From contig OY755046.1 in the NCBI GenBank assembly GCA_963576565.1, forward strand, positions 48,974,786 through 49,038,785: DNA of 64,000 nt, written 5' to 3'. This DNA comes from Aspidapion aeneum. Lineage: Eukaryota > Arthropoda > Insecta > Coleoptera > Brentidae. A program made the translations under genes and the position numbers. A model generated the notes under the pieces. The model did no database searches. It worked only from the letters and a program-made list of their open reading frames with translations, and was not told the origin of the DNA. Positions 36,225 to 46,626 of the stretch are shown here, piece after piece (positions within the stretch are counted from its first letter, which is position 1; every line of letters begins with the position of its first letter).

Positions 36225-36675
36225 GTTTGAGAGCAATATCATGCGTTTGTGAATGTTTATGTAGACTTTATACGATTTTGAAACGTAATAAAAGTATGGA
36301 ATACAAAGATCTGGCGGTCAAAGTTCACTTAGACAGGATAGGCCTGTATCAAGGAGACCTAACCTGCAGATTGTGCAATCAGGAACCGGAAACAGTAGAA
36401 CATGTAATGTGCCATTGCGAGGCACTGTATCGTAAAAGGCACCTAATATTTGGGGAAGTTGAACTAAACCCAATAAAGACCTGTACAAACTTGTTCACGG
36501 AATGAAATTAATGGAGCGGTTAACCTAGGAATCGAGAGGGTGCAGTGATTGTGACTTGCCTAGGCAAGCCGGAGTAAAAATTGAGGGGTTTTAGTCGGTT
36601 GGAATCCTAGAATATCCGCCCCCTCCTAGCAGAGGGTTATGGAAGATTTCCTTTTGAGACCCTTAAAAACAATAA
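36225..36675 (+). pseudogene. R1/Jockey-like LINE C-terminus plus 3' UTR
   Basis: A frame ending at 36505 reads the C-terminal CCHC region of an RNase H-type LINE. It has VKVHLDRIGLYQGDLTCRLC, then PETVEHVMCHCEALY. After the stop comes the same gaggggttttagtcgg segment found at 16733-16908 and 23250-23445. This ties that repeat to the 3' UTR of this LINE family. The 5' part of the LINE is missing. Confidence 0.75.
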
Positions 36676-36927
36676 TAAAATTATGATCTTCCTTCCCATC
36701 CTAACCTGTGTATCAGATTGCAAAAATTACTTCAAAAGTATAATTAGGAATATTTAGAGCTTCAGGTGCGAATTAGCTTTTTAAAAGTGAAGATATATTT
36801 TGAACTCAATTCTTTTACTTTCTCCCGCTCTTTAGAAGGTCAAAGAGTATTCTAGAAAAATATTAACTATAATTTTGACAAAATTTATTGTTTTAAAAAT
36901 AAATAAATAATAAGAGTCCTATGGTGG

Positions 36928-37968
36928 GTGTGCTTTCGGGCTGTTCGGCCGTCGTCGTTGGAAATTAACAGCATACACCCCAGTATACAATTTACAATGG
37001 AAACAGAGAACAACAGAGAACTGGCATTCCTTGACGTATTAGTAACGAGGAAAGAGGGACGACTAGGACATACCGTATATAGAAAAGCTACTCACACAGA
37101 CCGCTATCTAAACAATACATCTAATCACCATCCGTGCCAAAGAAAAGGGGTAATAAGGACATTGGTAGAGAGGGCAAAAAGAATCTGCGAACCAGAATAT
37201 CTAGACAAAGAATTAAACCATCTTAAAAACGCCCCCGTAGCAAATGGATACACTCAAAGCGACATTGATAAATGTATACGACCAAAGCCGGGCACTAGGA
37301 GTAACAGTAGCGGTGGACTGAGCAGCCGTGAAGTTACTTCAAGAGCCTTTCTGCCCTACATCCCTAGAGTGACGGATAGGATCGGACGTATTCTGGGAAA
37401 ACACAACAGAAAAACGATCTTCAAGCCATCTAAGAAGATCGAGAACCACCTCAGATTTGCGAAGGATATAAGGGACCCACTAAGTTCTTTAGGGGTATAC
37501 CGCATTCCCTATACCTGTGGAAGTGTCTACATCGGAACAACCAAACGGTCCGTAAACACAAGAATCAAAGAACACAAAGCCAACTGTCGATTTGGACACA
37601 CGGAAAAATCTGCAGTTGCAGACCACACACTAAACAATGAAGATCACCAAATAAAATTCGAAGACACACAAGTTCTCTGCTCCTCCTCTTCATACTATCC
37701 AAGATTCTATAGAGAAGCAATCGAAATTCATAAACAACAGCAGAACTTCAACAGATCTGAAGAAACTCTTAAAATTAACAGAACATGGGTACCGGTTCTT
37801 AAAAACACTAAACGGCTCGCTTACAACAACAAAACTGAATCTCGAGAAAGTGACCAATCACCGATCAGCTCTGATATACGCCCCGCCCACCATAGTGTAT
37901 ATAACCTGCGCCCGCGACAGACTAACCACCAGTCTTCGAGAAGCCGACAAGCAGTCAACATCTCCTGA
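36928..37968 (+). CDS. Penelope-like element protein (RT thumb and GIY-YIG nuclease)
   Basis: A single 346-codon frame carries the C-terminal half of a Penelope-like retroelement protein. Residues about 30-62 match the RT thumb region (ELAFLDVLVTRKEGRLGHTV then YRKATHTDRYL). Residues about 189-265 form a GIY-YIG endonuclease: GVY at 189-191, CGSVYIG at 197-203, Arg212, His216 and Glu264. The RT palm with YxDD is missing, so the copy is 5' truncated. The first dozen codons lie in a flanking inverted repeat, so the true protein does not start at 36928. Family nucleases make the nick used for insertion. The uninterrupted frame suggests a young insertion. Confidence 0.85.
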   Translation: MCFRAVRPSSLEINSIHPSIQFTMETENNRELAFLDVLVTRKEGRLGHTVYRKATHTDRYLNNTSNHHPCQRKGVIRTLVERAKRICEPEYLDKELNHLKNAPVANGYTQSDIDKCIRPKPGTRSNSSGGLSSREVTSRAFLPYIPRVTDRIGRILGKHNRKTIFKPSKKIENHLRFAKDIRDPLSSLGVYRIPYTCGSVYIGTTKRSVNTRIKEHKANCRFGHTEKSAVADHTLNNEDHQIKFEDTQVLCSSSSYYPRFYREAIEIHKQQQNFNRSEETLKINRTWVPVLKNTKRLAYNNKTESRESDQSPISSDIRPAHHSVYNLRPRQTNHQSSRSRQAVNIS

Positions 37969-38036
37969 AGATGCCATCCACTCGAGATGGCGAAACGTCG
38001 AGAACGAATTTCCAACGACGATGGCCGAACAGCCCG
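36935..38036 (+). mobile_element. Penelope-like insertion bounded by 30-bp inverted ends
   Basis: A 30-bp sequence just before the ORF (36935-36964, cgggctgttcggccgtcgtc...) recurs inverted at 38007-38036, with one mismatch. Such inverted terminal pieces around a truncated body are a known Penelope feature. The right terminal region contains a ribozyme-like core at 37965-37995. Confidence 0.7.
37958..38025 (+). ncRNA. Hammerhead-like core in Penelope terminal region
   Basis: CTGAAGA (37965-37971) and GAAA (37992-37995) are separated by a hairpin gccat/atggc (37973-37977 with 37987-37991). This is the layout of the hammerhead core around stem II. A possible stem III is cgtcg with cgacg. One unpaired T sits between CTGAAGA and the hairpin, and no U before a cleavage site is found at the end of stem III. 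I therefore see a degenerate motif, not a proven ribozyme. Penelope-like elements are known to carry hammerheads. Confidence 0.4.
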
Positions 38037-38208
38037 AACTCAACTTAAAAATTAAAAACAAACTAAAAGTATAACCAAACCAAAAACAGTTGCACTAGTT
38101 ACGCGACAAATGACGCACTAGTTGGTCTGTTTTCGGCAAATGTAAACGTTTCATATTTCCTTTTTCAGATATCATCATCACCATTCTTCGTCCCTTAACA
38201 CTGGTTAC

Positions 38209-38262
38209 GCTCGTACTGATGAGTGCCCAACAAGACCGAAACTCCCTGGGTAGTATACGAGC
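38209..38262 (+). ncRNA. Hammerhead ribozyme candidate
   Basis: All core parts are present in order. Stem I is gctcgta (38209-38215) paired perfectly with tacgagc (38256-38262). Next come the conserved CTGATGA (38216-38222), a loop region for stem II, GAAA (38238-38241), and a short stem III (act...agt plus cc/gg with one mismatch). The U-A cleavage dinucleotide is at 38254-38255. Stem II is weak as written: only the first G-C pair is clear. The layout fits the minimal type I hammerheads of retroelements. It lies about 170 bp after the Penelope insertion and on the same strand. Confidence 0.7.
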
Positions 38263-38499
38263 TACTAATCTCCTCCTATGAGGATTTATCCACAAATTTA
38301 TTTTTCTTTTGGCCTTTTGACTATGTTCTCGCAATATCCTTTTCAGTATTTTTATCATGAATTATTTTTAGAGCTTGACTGGTCCGTGTTACATTAATTT
38401 CTGTGGTTAGTAGATAATCTGTTTTATTTTTGTTGTCAAGATTTGAAGTGTGTCCTAACCTAAATTATTAAAAGGACAAGGAGATAACACAGATAAAGA

Positions 38500-39200
38500 A
38501 AGTTATTTCTACTAGCACTATATCCGTTTGGAACGTTTTTATACGTTGTCCGACGCCTATTCTCCACCTCCTTTCATCCTGACAATAATCTTCTTTCAGG
38601 TTTCTTGATCTTTGGATTGACTGTTGCCATTCCGGTTTAGGAGGCCCTCTTTTTCTGCGCTAATTGGTTGCTATTCTAGGGCCTGCTTTGGTAATTTTTC
38701 GTCGTTCATCCCTTGTATGTGGCCGTACCATATCAGTTGTCTTTTAGTGATGTTATCAGTTATTCTTTCCTTGATTTCCATTCTTTATTTTATGGTTTTA
38801 TTTCTTATTTGATCTGTTCTAGATATTCTCATTGACCTTCTTATTGCATCCATTTCGACACTTTCATTTTTGTTTTGTATTTTTTTGTTACTCAACAAGT
38901 TTCTACTCGATATTACAGCGTGCCTCTCACCAATGATTCATATATGTTAAATTTTACATTCTATTTTATCTCTCTGCTTCATAGAATACTGTTAAGAAAT
39001 CCAAAAAGCTTTTTTGCTTTTAGTATTCTTTTTTCCAGTTCTTACAGTCTGTTCCTGTCTTATCAAATGTAACACCCATGTTTACATACTCATTGCATGG
39101 AGATATTGTTTGTCCATTGTCGAGTTCTAACTCACGTGATTCGTTTCCAATACATAAGTACCGTGTCTTGCCCACGTTTACTGTTATTACTATATATCCC
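38500..39200 (-). pseudogene. RTE-like LINE, RT C-terminal region
   Basis: The minus strand reads, with frameshifts, from a thumb-type segment (a KVWKTRYLCIGNE stretch followed by YVNMGVTF) through a NRSNKK-type linker. It ends in the C-terminal tail found also at 23880-24085 and 25615-25860. No single frame is long. It is a 5'-truncated dead copy. Confidence 0.65.
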
Positions 39201-39924
39201 CTAAAATCGTTTTTGCCAGTAAAACTAAATCGTGCCAGAAAGAGAGCGCCATATGACTTGCAGACCTTCGGGGAAACACATCTGCCAAATTTATCCAGGG
39301 CCTCTAGGTTCCAGTATATTAATTATTATCTGTAACTTGTTAACTTCAACTTTTTTGACGCTGATTGCTATTACTTTAGCGATTGAGTAGTCCGGGAAGT
39401 ACTTAATATTAGCTATCCTACAGGGAAGATAACAAATTTGCACATAATAATCATTAATATTTATTAATCTACAAAATCTGGCGTTAACGTCAAAGCGTAT
39501 TTGCAACGTAATAGATCGCATACTATCTGTTCTCACTAAATTTTGAATAGATTAATATTTAAGGCCTTAATAAACGTATGTTTTACCCTGGCGATTGTGA
39601 TTTAGGGTTATGTTGCTCGCGCTCTTTTTGAAATGGGTTTGATTATTATTCTTTGGCGTTGTCCCATTACTGCCCTATAGAACAGAAACGCAGTAAATCG
39701 ATTTGTCTTTGCTTGAAAAGTTAGGTTTTTATACCATTTATGGAATAATCGCAGAAAAATACACCAAGTGATTTTTTGGAAAAAGTTTTTGGCCTTTACA
39801 TTAAACTAAACAAAACCTTGAAGCCAATTGTCCAAAAGTGCTTTGGCGACTTACTAGGTTTTGCTTTATACGAAATAAAACTAGAATCAGCAATACAGCA
39901 TATTTTTAAGAGCTAATACACCCA
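39201..39924. other. Non-coding, no feature recognised
   Basis: AT-rich sequence without supported coding or repeat structure. Confidence 0.4.
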
Positions 39925-40620
39925 ATGGATTATTATTATTTTGATAATTTGTTACATTTACTTTGTTTTGAATTTTAGAGATCGTTGAGTTAGATAGATA
40001 GATAGATTTCGGTAGAGTTATCTATAACATTAAAAAGGACCTACAACAGAATGGTTTTTCCGAAAAATTAATAAACTCAACGATCTCTAAAATTAAAAAC
40101 AAAGTAAATGTAAGAAATTATCAAAATAATAATAATCCGTTGAGTGTTATTAACATTCCATATGTTCAGGGAATTTCAAAAAATATAAGACCAATAGCCA
40201 AACACTATAATAGAAAAAAACAGTCTTTTTTACGGGGAAAACAATAAGGAGTTTTCTAACTAAAACCAATGAATACACGACTCTGTCGTGTATTCATTGC
40301 TAAAACAAAACCCCTCAAATAATAATGAACATTTAAAAAGTACTTATTTAGGAGAAATTGAAAAATCCGGTTTAGTGGATCATGCATGGTAAAATTACCA
40401 CAGGATTCAATAGTCTAAAGCTAAAGTTTTGCATAAGGAGTCACATTGTCGAAAACGAAAGTTTAATGAAGCTGCGTTTATAATGCAGAATAAAGAAGTT
40501 TTCAGTCAACCAAGCACGGACATACGAGTTTCAAACAAAGATTTTAAAGTCTCTAAAAATTTGAAAGTAGCAAGGATGTTCTCTCTCTGCCTTAGAAGTT
40601 CCTTAAACATCCAAAAATAA
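39925..40620 (+). pseudogene. Penelope-like element, short decayed copy with inverted 5' end
   Basis: Plus-strand pieces resemble the Penelope-like copy at 3661-4860: an IKNKVNVRNYQNN-like linker and a C-terminal piece (40429-40620) sharing KESHCRKRKFNEAAFI and KEVFSQPSTDI with it. The 5' end is an inverted repeat of about 65 bp: 39925-39989 mirrors 40076-40141, with a (gata)n spacer. Inverted 5' ends are known for Penelope insertions. An internal deletion removes the nuclease core. Confidence 0.75.
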
Positions 40621-41433
40621 ACCAATTTAAAACACTCATTAAATACCAAACGTTATTACTATTTTATAAAAGATGACTCTTTATACTATAAACGCTTTCC
40701 ATATTTTGTCTTTACCATTAGAATAATATTGACAGGCATGAAACTTTGTTGGAGTTACTTAAATAATAAATTGCGAGCCACTCACGGATGTCATAAATAA
40801 AATGGATAGATAGTTAGCCCCTAGGCCGAGACATCCTGCCGACAGAAGGTCGGCCACCGCGTGAAGATTTCTGCAACAATGAAGTTCCTTCAGAATATTG
40901 TAGTGTGATTAACAGCTTCAGGTTTCAGGTTTAAATTCTTGGCACGGTCTCTTCTAGGGGACCATCTGCCAGCACTCAACGGTAGATTCCAAGAAGGTCT
41001 GACACTTTGGTCACTTGATATCTAATGCTCTTTCCTCGTCTTTGTAGAGTCTGTGTTCTGGTTCTTTCTTCAGACGTTGCAGTGTTCTCATTCTCACTGG
41101 TTGATACTTATAGTTTATTTTAGTGTTTTATACTAAATTCGGTTTGGGGAAGGGTTGGGAGGAAACGGATATTAGTGGTTTCTCACTGACAAGGCACATT
41201 ACCAAAAAAAATAAACAACAAAGAAAAACATAAAAAATAACACAAAACGGTTAGTCCTTCTAAAATTAAAGCTTTTTTTTATTTTAAGTAGTTTCTCTAC
41301 TTAGATTCTTTTTTTTTTACTTAAAAAGTATATCTAAAAAATTCTCTCCTATTTTTTATTATCCTTGTATTTTTCTATTAATAATCCTTCTTTGTTTAAA
41401 CAGGGTGTAAGTAATTCTCCGACCATTATGAAA
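40621..41433. other. Non-coding, possible LINE 3' UTR
   Basis: The GC-richer stretch 40820-41110 may be 3' untranslated sequence of the minus-strand LINE that follows, but I could not confirm it. Confidence 0.3.
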
Positions 41434-42570
41434 CTATAACTTAATCTGATTGTGATTTAAAAAATTAAGAAGTATTAAAACCCTATTTTTATTTATGTTT
41501 TTAAGCACATCTGCAAATGAGAATGGTAGGGCCATTCTCGTTCTGCCAAGTGCAAAATAGAGATCTAGGTTGGGTATTCTGTTTATTGGGCATTTCAGAA
41601 AAATATAACAAAGATCCTCGATCTGGCTGCACTCGCAGTAGAGAGTTTCTTTATTATTGATTTTATGTAGATGTTGTCTGTTTAGAGTTTTAATATTTGT
41701 ATGCCAGGGTTTTATAGGGAAGGTGGGTTGTATTTTCATTTACCATCTTCCTATGTCTAAGTTCTGGTCTTTCCAGTTTGTTCTAAACAATGCCAAGGTC
41801 TCTTTCTTTGACACACAAAAAACGTCAGTATCCGTGAGTTTTAATGTTTTGGGTATATTTAGGCTTCTCCCAATGGAGGACTTGTCTGCCATCTCACTAA
41901 AATTTCTGTATTCTGTTTCATTAATTGTATCATTATTTTTGTTTGTATAGTGATAGAATCATTTCTAGCATCGATTTTGTTTTTGTTCATTTTATCTATG
42001 GCACTTTTCGAATCTGTAAATATGATTATATTTTTTATGTTTTTTTGGAGGCAGACTCTCAGGCCCTCATTGATAGCCATCATCTCTGCTATGCATATGT
42101 TGTTTGGTAATTTTCCTGCATATTTATATTCAAGCTCAGGAATGTAGATTCCATATCCCACTTTGTTGTTCATTACTGTTGCATCTGTATATATTGAATT
42201 TTCCCATATACCCATTTATTCTCTCTAAGAAGTCTTGGTCCCTCCGTCTGTTTTTTGAGTTTCAAGTCCAATATTGGGATCGATTGTAATTGCAGATAGT
42301 AATCTTCACTATAACAGGGTAGTATCTCTTCCATATACATTTCTTTGATTAAATCTTTCAATTCCAAATATGCTCTCAATAATAGTGACCTTTGTTGGTT
42401 TGTTAGATTGTATGATGCTCTTTTATACTCGTCCAGTATTTTGATAAGTGGATTTTTCAGGGTTTTTGACTTTTTTGTTATTAGTTTTTTGGCTAAAATG
42501 AGTCTTCTAGAGTTTAGATAGATGGAGGTCGTTTCTGCCTGTAATGCTGGAATTGGCGTTGATTTCATGC
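41434..42570 (-). pseudogene. LINE with RNase H domain, C-terminal half
   Basis: Three minus-strand frames, in order, make the C-terminal half of an RNase H-bearing non-LTR retrotransposon. 42568-42173 gives a linker with LNSRRLILAKKL and NPLIKILDEY. 42215-41859 gives the RNase H fold: IYTDATVMNNKVGYGIYIPE with the first Asp, AEMMAINEGL with the Glu, and IIIFTDSKSAIDKM with the second Asp. 41739-41434 gives the terminal segment with CECSQIEDLCYIFLKCP. Two frameshifts join them, so the copy is inactive, but the catalytic residues are still readable. Plus-strand frames here are shadows. Confidence 0.85.
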
Positions 42571-42689
42571 AGCCAGATATGCTTCTTAGTCCTTGATTGT
42601 AGTGTGATTAACAATGACGGTTAAAAATGTCAAGAAACCTAACCTAATAAATTTTTGTGTTAAACCAACAGAAACAACTACTTAAAGGC

Positions 42690-42800
42690 GTTCACACACA
42701 CCTCCGTAGCATGATGCATAACGCGTAGCATAGGGCTTTCAACCAATCAGCGATCGAATAGCAGCGGCCATATTGGTTGAACTTCTATGCGCCATGTTGT
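42690..42800. repeat. Short MITE-like dyad
   Basis: gcatagggctttcaaccaat and its rough complement (attggttgaacttctatgc) form an imperfect hairpin around a gcgatcgaatagc middle. No target duplication is seen. Confidence 0.35.
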
Positions 42801-42900
42801 GCGCTATGCATTTTTGTGGCTTTACTCTGAGAGAAAATCCCCATACCGGCATTGAATTATACTGATGGTTTGATGCTTTCGTTGGGAACTTGTTAAAACT

Positions 42901-43190
42901 ATATGTTTTTACACTTTCATTAACGTCAATTACAGGGATATGAATCATCCTTGTTTAGAACACGTTGTGACAAGCTGCCGGAACAGTGATCCATGCCAAT
43001 CCACGACCGGTTTCGGCCTTCTTGGGCCATCCTCAGGTAAATGCAGGCGATAGCTCCGTGTAGAGCTTAAGCTCTCTATAACCGGTCGTGGATTGTCATG
43101 GATCACTGTTCCTGCAGGTTGTCAGGACGTGTTCCAAACAAGAATGATTCATATTCTTGTAATTGACATTAAAGAAAGTAAAAACTACAT
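42901..43190 (-). repeat. 290-bp inverted repeat with hammerhead-like core
   Basis: Arms of about 112 bp (42901-43012 and 43079-43190) face each other around a 66-bp spacer. On the minus strand the spacer and arm junction (43036-43009) reads CTGAGGA, a ggcc...ggcc hairpin, then GAAA. This is the same layout as the motif in the Penelope terminal region at 37965-37995, with the same extra T. This suggests paired terminal regions of a Penelope-like element without its body. Confidence 0.55.
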
Positions 43191-43698
43191 AGACTGACCT
43201 ATTCTTTAAAGTAATTTTTTGAGTTTTTGTTGTGTTCATTTTCTTTATAGTCGATTAAAAATATTTTTACCGAACCTCCAGCCAGCATTGATTTTTGGAC
43301 ACAAGTCTCTCAAAGGCTGGCAGCCCATATTTTTGTGAAATCCGTGGGGTATATATTTCTCTAATACCGTAAAACGCTGTTCTACGCATCGGGGTCCGAC
43401 CGCATCGCTTAAAAGTTAAAAATAACGCATTTCGATATTTGTTCAAAATAGGTCATAACCCGCATTATTTGCAAAATCAGTTAACGTTGGCGGTTTTTGC
43501 AAATCGTCCGGAACCAATTTTCAATTAATGTTAAATTGAGATCATTTCAACTATTTACTCTGGCTTACCAAATACATAGGCGTAGGAGATGTTAAAGAAA
43601 ATTGTAAAAAACATGATTCTTAGGACTTAGACAATGGTTCTCGCATCCAGCACAAATAATTTTTTGAAAGTTTATGTCCACTGCAGTTAAAATGGTCA

Positions 43699-44350
43699 CA
43701 AATCGTCTAAGATCCTAAAGGGAAATGGCATAACAGACTTGTGTTGAAAACGGAGTTATTAATAATCGAACAATATCAAAAACGTCATTCTTCAAAACAA
43801 GCCAAGAAGAAAATCGAAGTTCTGTATAACGTCTTTTATCAAAACCGGACAAAATCAAAAAGGAAAAAATCATAAAAAGCGGGCGGGCCTAGTTTGTGAC
43901 CTTCACCTAAAGAGCGGTTCTGATATTACTATACAACTGAAGCATTCTTCACTGTTCGGTTCGGTTCGGTTAACACCAATTTCGACCTCTTGTAAAAAGG
44001 ACAGGGAAGCTAATTAAAGGAAAATATAGACATTTTTATTTTTTATGTATTTTTGAGTCCAAAAACAACAATATTATTTGTTCCCGATTTGAATTTGCCG
44101 CCAAACTTCTGTATGAGAGGAAAAGAGACGAAACCAGTATACATAAAAAGAAAGGAGATAGTTGCTCATGCTAGGCCCGGCGCCTTTTTATGATTTTGTC
44201 CGGTTTCGATTAAAGATGTTATACTAACCTTCGATTTTGCCCTTGTTTTGCTATCATGAAGGACGTTTTGGATAATGTCCGGTTATTAATAATTCCGTTT
44301 TTTTCCATTGGACTGTTATACCATTTTCATTTATGATCTTCTATGATTTT
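43699..44350. mobile_element. Fold-back element, about 650 bp
   Basis: Arms of roughly 180-190 bp (43699-43892 and 44170-44350) are imperfect inverted copies. Shared parts include aaaaccggacaaaatc with its inverse, and ggcataacag with ctgttatacc. The spacer is non-coding. Divergence between the arms suggests an old insertion. No target duplication was found. Confidence 0.6.
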
Positions 44351-44507
44351 GTTTTTGTCATTTACGATGATGGATAGGAATTTCAGTTAAAAAGACAAAA
44401 AATATGTAGGCCATCGGTAGATAAATTATGGTGTGTAAACATCCGCCTTATTTAAACTGAAATTCTAATCAAGACGTAGCCAGTGTGCATGATATGTAAC
44501 AATAAAC

Positions 44508-44840
44508 TTTCGTTACATTGCTTCGTTGTATATTTTGTTACGTTAATCACTTATGTGGTTTTAGAATAACATGTAACAAGTGGTATTAGTTAAGACTAAA
44601 AATTAACAATCTGAAATATTACCTAGTTGTGTATAGTGTTATGGTAATCAAACCTATGGTTTAAGGCTATATGTGACAAACCAGTGTTCACGTGTCGTAA
44701 CATTTAACATTCGTAAGTGGTATAAATTGTTACATTGCCTAGTTGCAAATTGTGTTACGTCACTAAAACATATTGTTGGAGCATCATGTAACACTCAATG
44801 TGTTACTTTTGTGTTACATACGTAACTTAAACACTAGCAG
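44508..44840. repeat. Degenerate tandem repeat, unit about 110 bp
   Basis: Three units start near 44508, 44618 and 44728, each with a (t/g)ttacattgcctagttg-like word, a tgttacgt-like word and an atatgtaac/gtgac end. It is non-coding. From here to 45840 I see no other supported feature. Confidence 0.5.
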
Positions 44841-45998
44841 CAGCACTAGATCACACAGCCTAGTCAACATCTTTTTAATACTATGGCGAATGTCAGGCTT
44901 AAGAAGTAATTGATTTGTTTTTAACTTTTTCTAAAAGGTATGAAATATTTAATATCAGTTTTTTTATAAAATGTCCTTTTATCCTTTACATAAAGAAATG
45001 TTGCAGTATAGTTTTTAAATATAGGTCATACCTTTGCAAAGCTGGATTATCACAATGTAACGTAACAGAGGAGGGACATTTAATGTATCGGTGATGTAAC
45101 ATTGCTGTCACTTGTTTTAAAAGTTGGTTAGGTAACAAAATAACAAAAATCTTAATGCAGTAGTTGTAGTTTTACGTACGAATTACGTAATACTACTTAA
45201 ACTATCTAAATGTGAAAGACTACACATCACAGATTTATTGTGATGAATCCTTAGTTTCATAAGGTTGGCTGGGTTTATTTTGTAATCGCATAATTTGTAG
45301 TTGTTGAGATATTGTAATTTTTAAGAAAATTGTGTATGAAAATCACTAAGGGATGGAGGTCCGCCATCGCGGGACAATTTCTGTTGGCAATACTGATATT
45401 CATTAAAAATATCATGGTGTGGTAACACTGAATCTGTAAAAAAAAAATTCTAGTTCTATAAAGAGAATTACCACAAGAAAATCAAAAAAAGTACTTGAGA
45501 AAGGAGGTCAGACAAAAAATATTACTCGATGGCTTTTAAATCGGTGTTCAGATCTTTAAAACAATTCAGTAGATTTTATTTTTAATAATTAATAAAGGTA
45601 ATATAACTTTTCAGGCCTAATAATTAAATGGTAGATTTTAATAAAATTAGATCATAGATGTATACTTTACCCGCCTTCAGATGTTTTAACCTTGGTAAGC
45701 CACTGTTTAAACACGATGTGCAAGTTAGGTTTTAGCACCCGATTTAATCCTAAACATTAATGAATTTTTGATGGTTGTGTATCGATAAGTACCTTCATTA
45801 ATTAGCGGCATTTCCGATTGTCAAAATCCGCTGTTTACAATAGAGAGTTTTAGTAAATAAACATCTCTTTTCCCATAAGAACCAATATAAAAATCAGCCC
45901 ATGATAACAGCTGATTTTTCAGCGTCGTGGCCTGTATTTTCTTGTTGACCTTGGTGTGACATTTCGGTTCGGTTTGTAAACAACGTCATTAGACATAC

Positions 45999-46618
45999 AT
46001 AGAGACCCTGTATTTATGACATATTTTAAAGAAATAGAGACGCGACAAACCCATCAAAGTCACTAAAACTCACATTTTTTGGTTAAGTATGTTATTTTCT
46101 TGCCAAGTTCATTACCGTGTCACTAAAATAACTTATGTTGTCAGCGGTGAGTGACATCAATCAACATGCAACATATAAATAAACACTTTTCTCCATCATC
46201 CCCTATAAATGTATGTCAACAAACGTTTATTTTTCTTTTCCGACTTTCTGAATTAACAAGGACGAAATGTGCGTCTCTCTCTAAACAAGGCTAGAGTGAT
46301 GACTTCGCGAATTCTTTTGGGAATAAAGTGCAGCACTAGTGCAATTTTCGTATTCTTTTGGGAAAACTAGTGCAATTTTTTGTTTTCTTTTGAGCTACTG
46401 ACAAGTCCAGTGTTACACTTAGTGCACATTTTTTTCACGGGCTCTCTAAGCTCGTGTTCCACTATTGCACTTTTTTGGCAGCACCTAAGCAGTGTCAGTG
46501 GACAACGAGTGGCGCACTAACTTTCACAGAAGAATTCTCTATTAAATAAATTTGACTTTGGTAAGTTTGTCGCGTCTCTAATTCTTTAAAATATGTATGT
46601 CATACATATAGGGTCTCT
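45999..46618. mobile_element. 620-bp TIR element with 8-bp TSD
   Basis: Inverted ends of about 55 bp (atagagaccctgtatttatg on the left, its complement ending atagggtctct on the right) are bracketed by the exact 8-bp word agacatac (45991-45998 and 46619-46626). The inner part contains an inverted copy of segment Y from 20025-20285. Segment X (45845-45955) lies just outside on the left. No transposase is encoded. The duplication length fits hAT or P-type elements. Confidence 0.75.
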
Positions 46619-46626
46619 AGACATAC

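Noticed and set aside
41657..42289. Several plus-strand frames of 60-97 residues
   Set aside because: They are antisense shadows of the minus-strand RNase H LINE.
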